Assembly (NCBI GenBank): GCA_014529385.2
Contig: CM043957.1
Span: forward strand, 87,272,381 to 87,336,380
From: Adiantum capillus-veneris
Lineage: Eukaryota; Streptophyta; Polypodiopsida; Polypodiales; Pteridaceae
Length of the DNA stretch: 64,000 bases
Reading direction: 5' to 3'
Part shown: positions 61,924 through 64,000 of the stretch, one piece after another
Layout: every line of letters starts with the position of its first letter
Position numbering within the stretch: the stretch's first letter is position 1
Notes under the pieces: model-generated
Database searches by the model: none
Told to the model about the DNA's origin: nothing
What the model saw: only the letters and a program-made list of their open reading frames with translations
Translations under genes and position numbers: made by a program

Positions 61924-62789
61924 GACTAGGAGCTCTCTAGCAAAAATCAAAGATACAATCTCATGAGGGTTTAGGGGGGTAAAAAACATCATCATTGTCG
62001 TCGGTGTCTGAGGATGTCCAACATTAGTGGTTGTCGAACCTCGTCAATGTCCTCCATGGTAAGTACTCTGATTGGGCGTCTTGTGTGGTTATAGAGTAGT
62101 CTTGATCTTACTCTACAGTCTCCATCAATGTCGTGATGCTCCTTGTAGTCGTGGGTGTTTGGATCTTTCGAGGTCAAGCGCTCGGTCAATCAATGTACGT
62201 CTGGTGTGGGTGGACTCGGAAACCTGTTGTGGTGGCTTCTCTTTTTGTTGCATAGTAGCTAGTTTAAAGAAGTCCATGATCTATCTCTGGGACCGTCTCC
62301 CTCCGCCTGATCTCCTCAGTAGACCCTGTTTGTGTGTATGCAACTGTAAAAGATATTAACCAAGGCATCTCTCACCCTGGTATCTTATAATTATAGACAA
62401 TGGTCCAAAATCCCCTCTCAGTAGACGGTGGAAACGGCCTTGTAGCTCATAGTACACTGGACGATGGAATATATAATGGAGCTCTGTCTATGGTTCGATA
62501 TGACCCTACACTGGTACTCCTCAGAGTCTACCAGTCTCAATCTCAAGCTGATGTGAAGATGCGCACATTTGACCAATAGCACATCATATCCCATGAGATA
62601 AATGAGTGTCCATGTGGCTAGGTTTGGTCACAAAACCATCCTCGGTAAGTTGGAGAAGATGCTCTCTGTAGAAAGCCATCGCCGTGCCCAACTCATGTGT
62701 CATTATCCATGTCAATCTAGTGTCTAACTGAATCAAGTCGTGTCTAATTAGTTTGGTGGTCTATGTCTGCGTGAGGGATAGGGAGGGTG
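61595..62789. other. Unassigned region with poly-G and decayed minus-strand coding pattern
   Basis: Poly-G at 61890-61921. On the minus strand, patches such as ALGTAMAFYREHLL-like (about 62640-62700) and DIDGDCRVRSRLLYNHTRRP (62060-62140) look like decayed protein sequence, but I do not recognise the family. The segment ends in a purine-rich GGGATAGGGAGGGTG at about 62775-62789, just before a TGTCACAAAGTGATGAC LTR start, so it may be the internal 3' region of another gypsy element. Confidence 0.3.
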
Positions 62790-63895
62790 TGTCACAAAGT
62801 GATGACATGTCATGGCCTAGAAGATAGATCCCGGTCGAAAATCTACATTCGAGGTAGTTCATCTTAACCTTTAGATAGCTCGAAGAATTCCCCTTCGTCA
62901 GACTCTAGCGAGGAGGGCACGAAGCACCGGATGCGGAGAAAGACTCGAAAGAGCAAGAAGAACACAAAAACCAAGAAGAGCAGATCCCGTGAAGGATCTC
63001 GGAAGCATCGAAAACACTCTGATAGTTTTGACGAGGATACTTTGTCTTCGCACAATTCTGATTTAGATGAGTTTACGTTTGGTAAGAGGTGGAGATACGG
63101 GTATTGGCTGAACTAGTTTGACCATCTTGAGAAGAAGGGCGGGAAGACCATGAATTTTAAAGAGGTGGGCAAGCATTCAAATTTGACACCTTTTCAGGCT
63201 ATAAAGACACCCACAGAGCTTTTGCTTTTATACAAGAGTTTCACATTGTTTTCTCGGGAGTACGTTTCTCCGAGCATTCCAAAGCACGAAGAGCGTCCTC
63301 TTATTTAAAAGGGAATGGCCAGACTTGGTGGTGGGCGCTACTTTTGTGCAAGGAAGCGCCTACAACGTGGATAAAATTCAAACGTGTCCTCATTGCCGCA
63401 TGGCTCACGGAAGAATATGAAGAGGATGCTATCACAGCTTGGAATCACCTTAGGCTGACCAAGGAAGATACTTTGGATGACTATTGGTAGTGGTTTTGGG
63501 AAGAAAATTACTTTCAAGCAACAACTCGAACAATTTTGTTGTGGTTTGCCCAAGGAGATACTACGATACTGTTTGCAGAAGAAGGTGGACTTCACTTAAA
63601 GACTTATGGGTCACCCTAAACAAGGATTCGGTATGTACGTCGGCACACTGTCATACTCGACGGATAGGCGAGTCTCTGTTTTAAAGAGACCATCTTTGTT
63701 CAATGGTAACAATAAAAAGGGGAAGTAGCAAAAGAAGAAGCTCACCAGCCCTAGGTAGTCAGCCAAGCAACGTGCTAAGTACTATAAAGAGGGTGAATGC
63801 TACGGATATGGGGAAGAGGGGCATGTTCTTGTGAAGTGTCCTAACAAAGAGTTCAACAATCAAGCCGAGGAGAAGCCAGAGAGTTCAAAATGGTA
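62790..63895 (+). pseudogene. Gypsy C-like LTR start fused to gag remnant
   Basis: TGTCACAAAGTGATGACATG at 62790 matches the start of C's LTR. Within 100 bp the sequence becomes a C-like gag: basic Arg/Lys/Ser stretch, HSDSFDEDTLSSHNSD, an F(K/N)EVGKHS-type capsid start (about 63150), KGNGQTWWWA-like core (about 63310) and a degenerate knuckle CYGYGEEGHVLVKC (about 63799-63840, second Cys lost). Multiple stops and frameshifts are present. Most of the LTR and the gag start are deleted. Confidence 0.7.
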
Positions 63896-63980
63896 GAGTG
63901 AAACTTGAGACCTTGTTACACCACAAGCTTATTATTGCCAATTAACACTTTGCACATAGGATAAATACCAATCTCCATTT

Positions 63981-64000
63981 AGAGAGAGAGAGAGAGAGAG
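63981..64000. repeat. (AG)n at the right edge
   Basis: AG run continuing beyond the window. Confidence 0.9.

Overview
The window is nuclear plant DNA made almost entirely of nested retrotransposons. Chromovirus Ty3/gypsy elements with C-terminal chromodomains, Ty1/copia elements and L1-type LINEs (APE endonuclease, RT, zf-RVT) point to a land plant. Two non-transposon pieces agree: an exon matching plant nucleoporin NUP62 and a DGAT2 fragment with the plant-type EPHS motif. TE density, long AG/AC/C/G tracts and deep nesting suggest a large genome such as a fern or gymnosperm; that is inference. No intact host gene, tRNA, rRNA or CRISPR array was seen.

Layout. 1-1890: gypsy protease remnant and an LTR-like repeat (X1). 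1890-11392: old LINE-1 split by copia element J (2789-8201, TSD TTTGG), ending in C/A/AC/AG tracts. 11410-11487: NUP62-like exon, then about 1.8 kb of unassigned, intron-like DNA. 13320-14863: repeat Y1 and an inverted copy of X (X2). 14910-29793: gypsy A with 1.47-kb LTRs, carrying gypsy B in the opposite orientation (19078-about 26984). 30110-55090: gypsy-like element D, broken into three pieces by gypsy C (31399-37888, perfect TSD TCACC) and copia E (38712-54326). E's right LTR holds two LINEs in tandem, F (44298-47595, 5' truncated) and G (47710-54035, nearly full length). 55090-56331: a C-rich tract and an intronless, frameshifted DGAT2 fragment. 56400-58940: repeat Y2 split by solo LTR S, with LINE H in its AG tail. 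59100-61594: decayed gypsy I with a short Y3 copy. 61595-64000: unassigned sequence and a C-like gag remnant.

How the parts relate. No autonomous element is intact: every coding region carries stops, frameshifts or deletions. Gypsy C's two LTRs are nearly identical, so it moved recently, probably with proteins supplied in trans. The most interesting signal is that LINEs F, G and H all lie on the + strand with (AG)n at both ends, and the intact left LTR of E shows the empty AG site at the place where F and G entered the right LTR. This looks like a plant LINE that targets AG microsatellites. Two further cross-family patterns stand out: a module of about 35 bp shared by the LTRs of gypsy A, B and C, and a repeated AGCGTTTTT-type leader motif shared by X, copia J and gypsy I.
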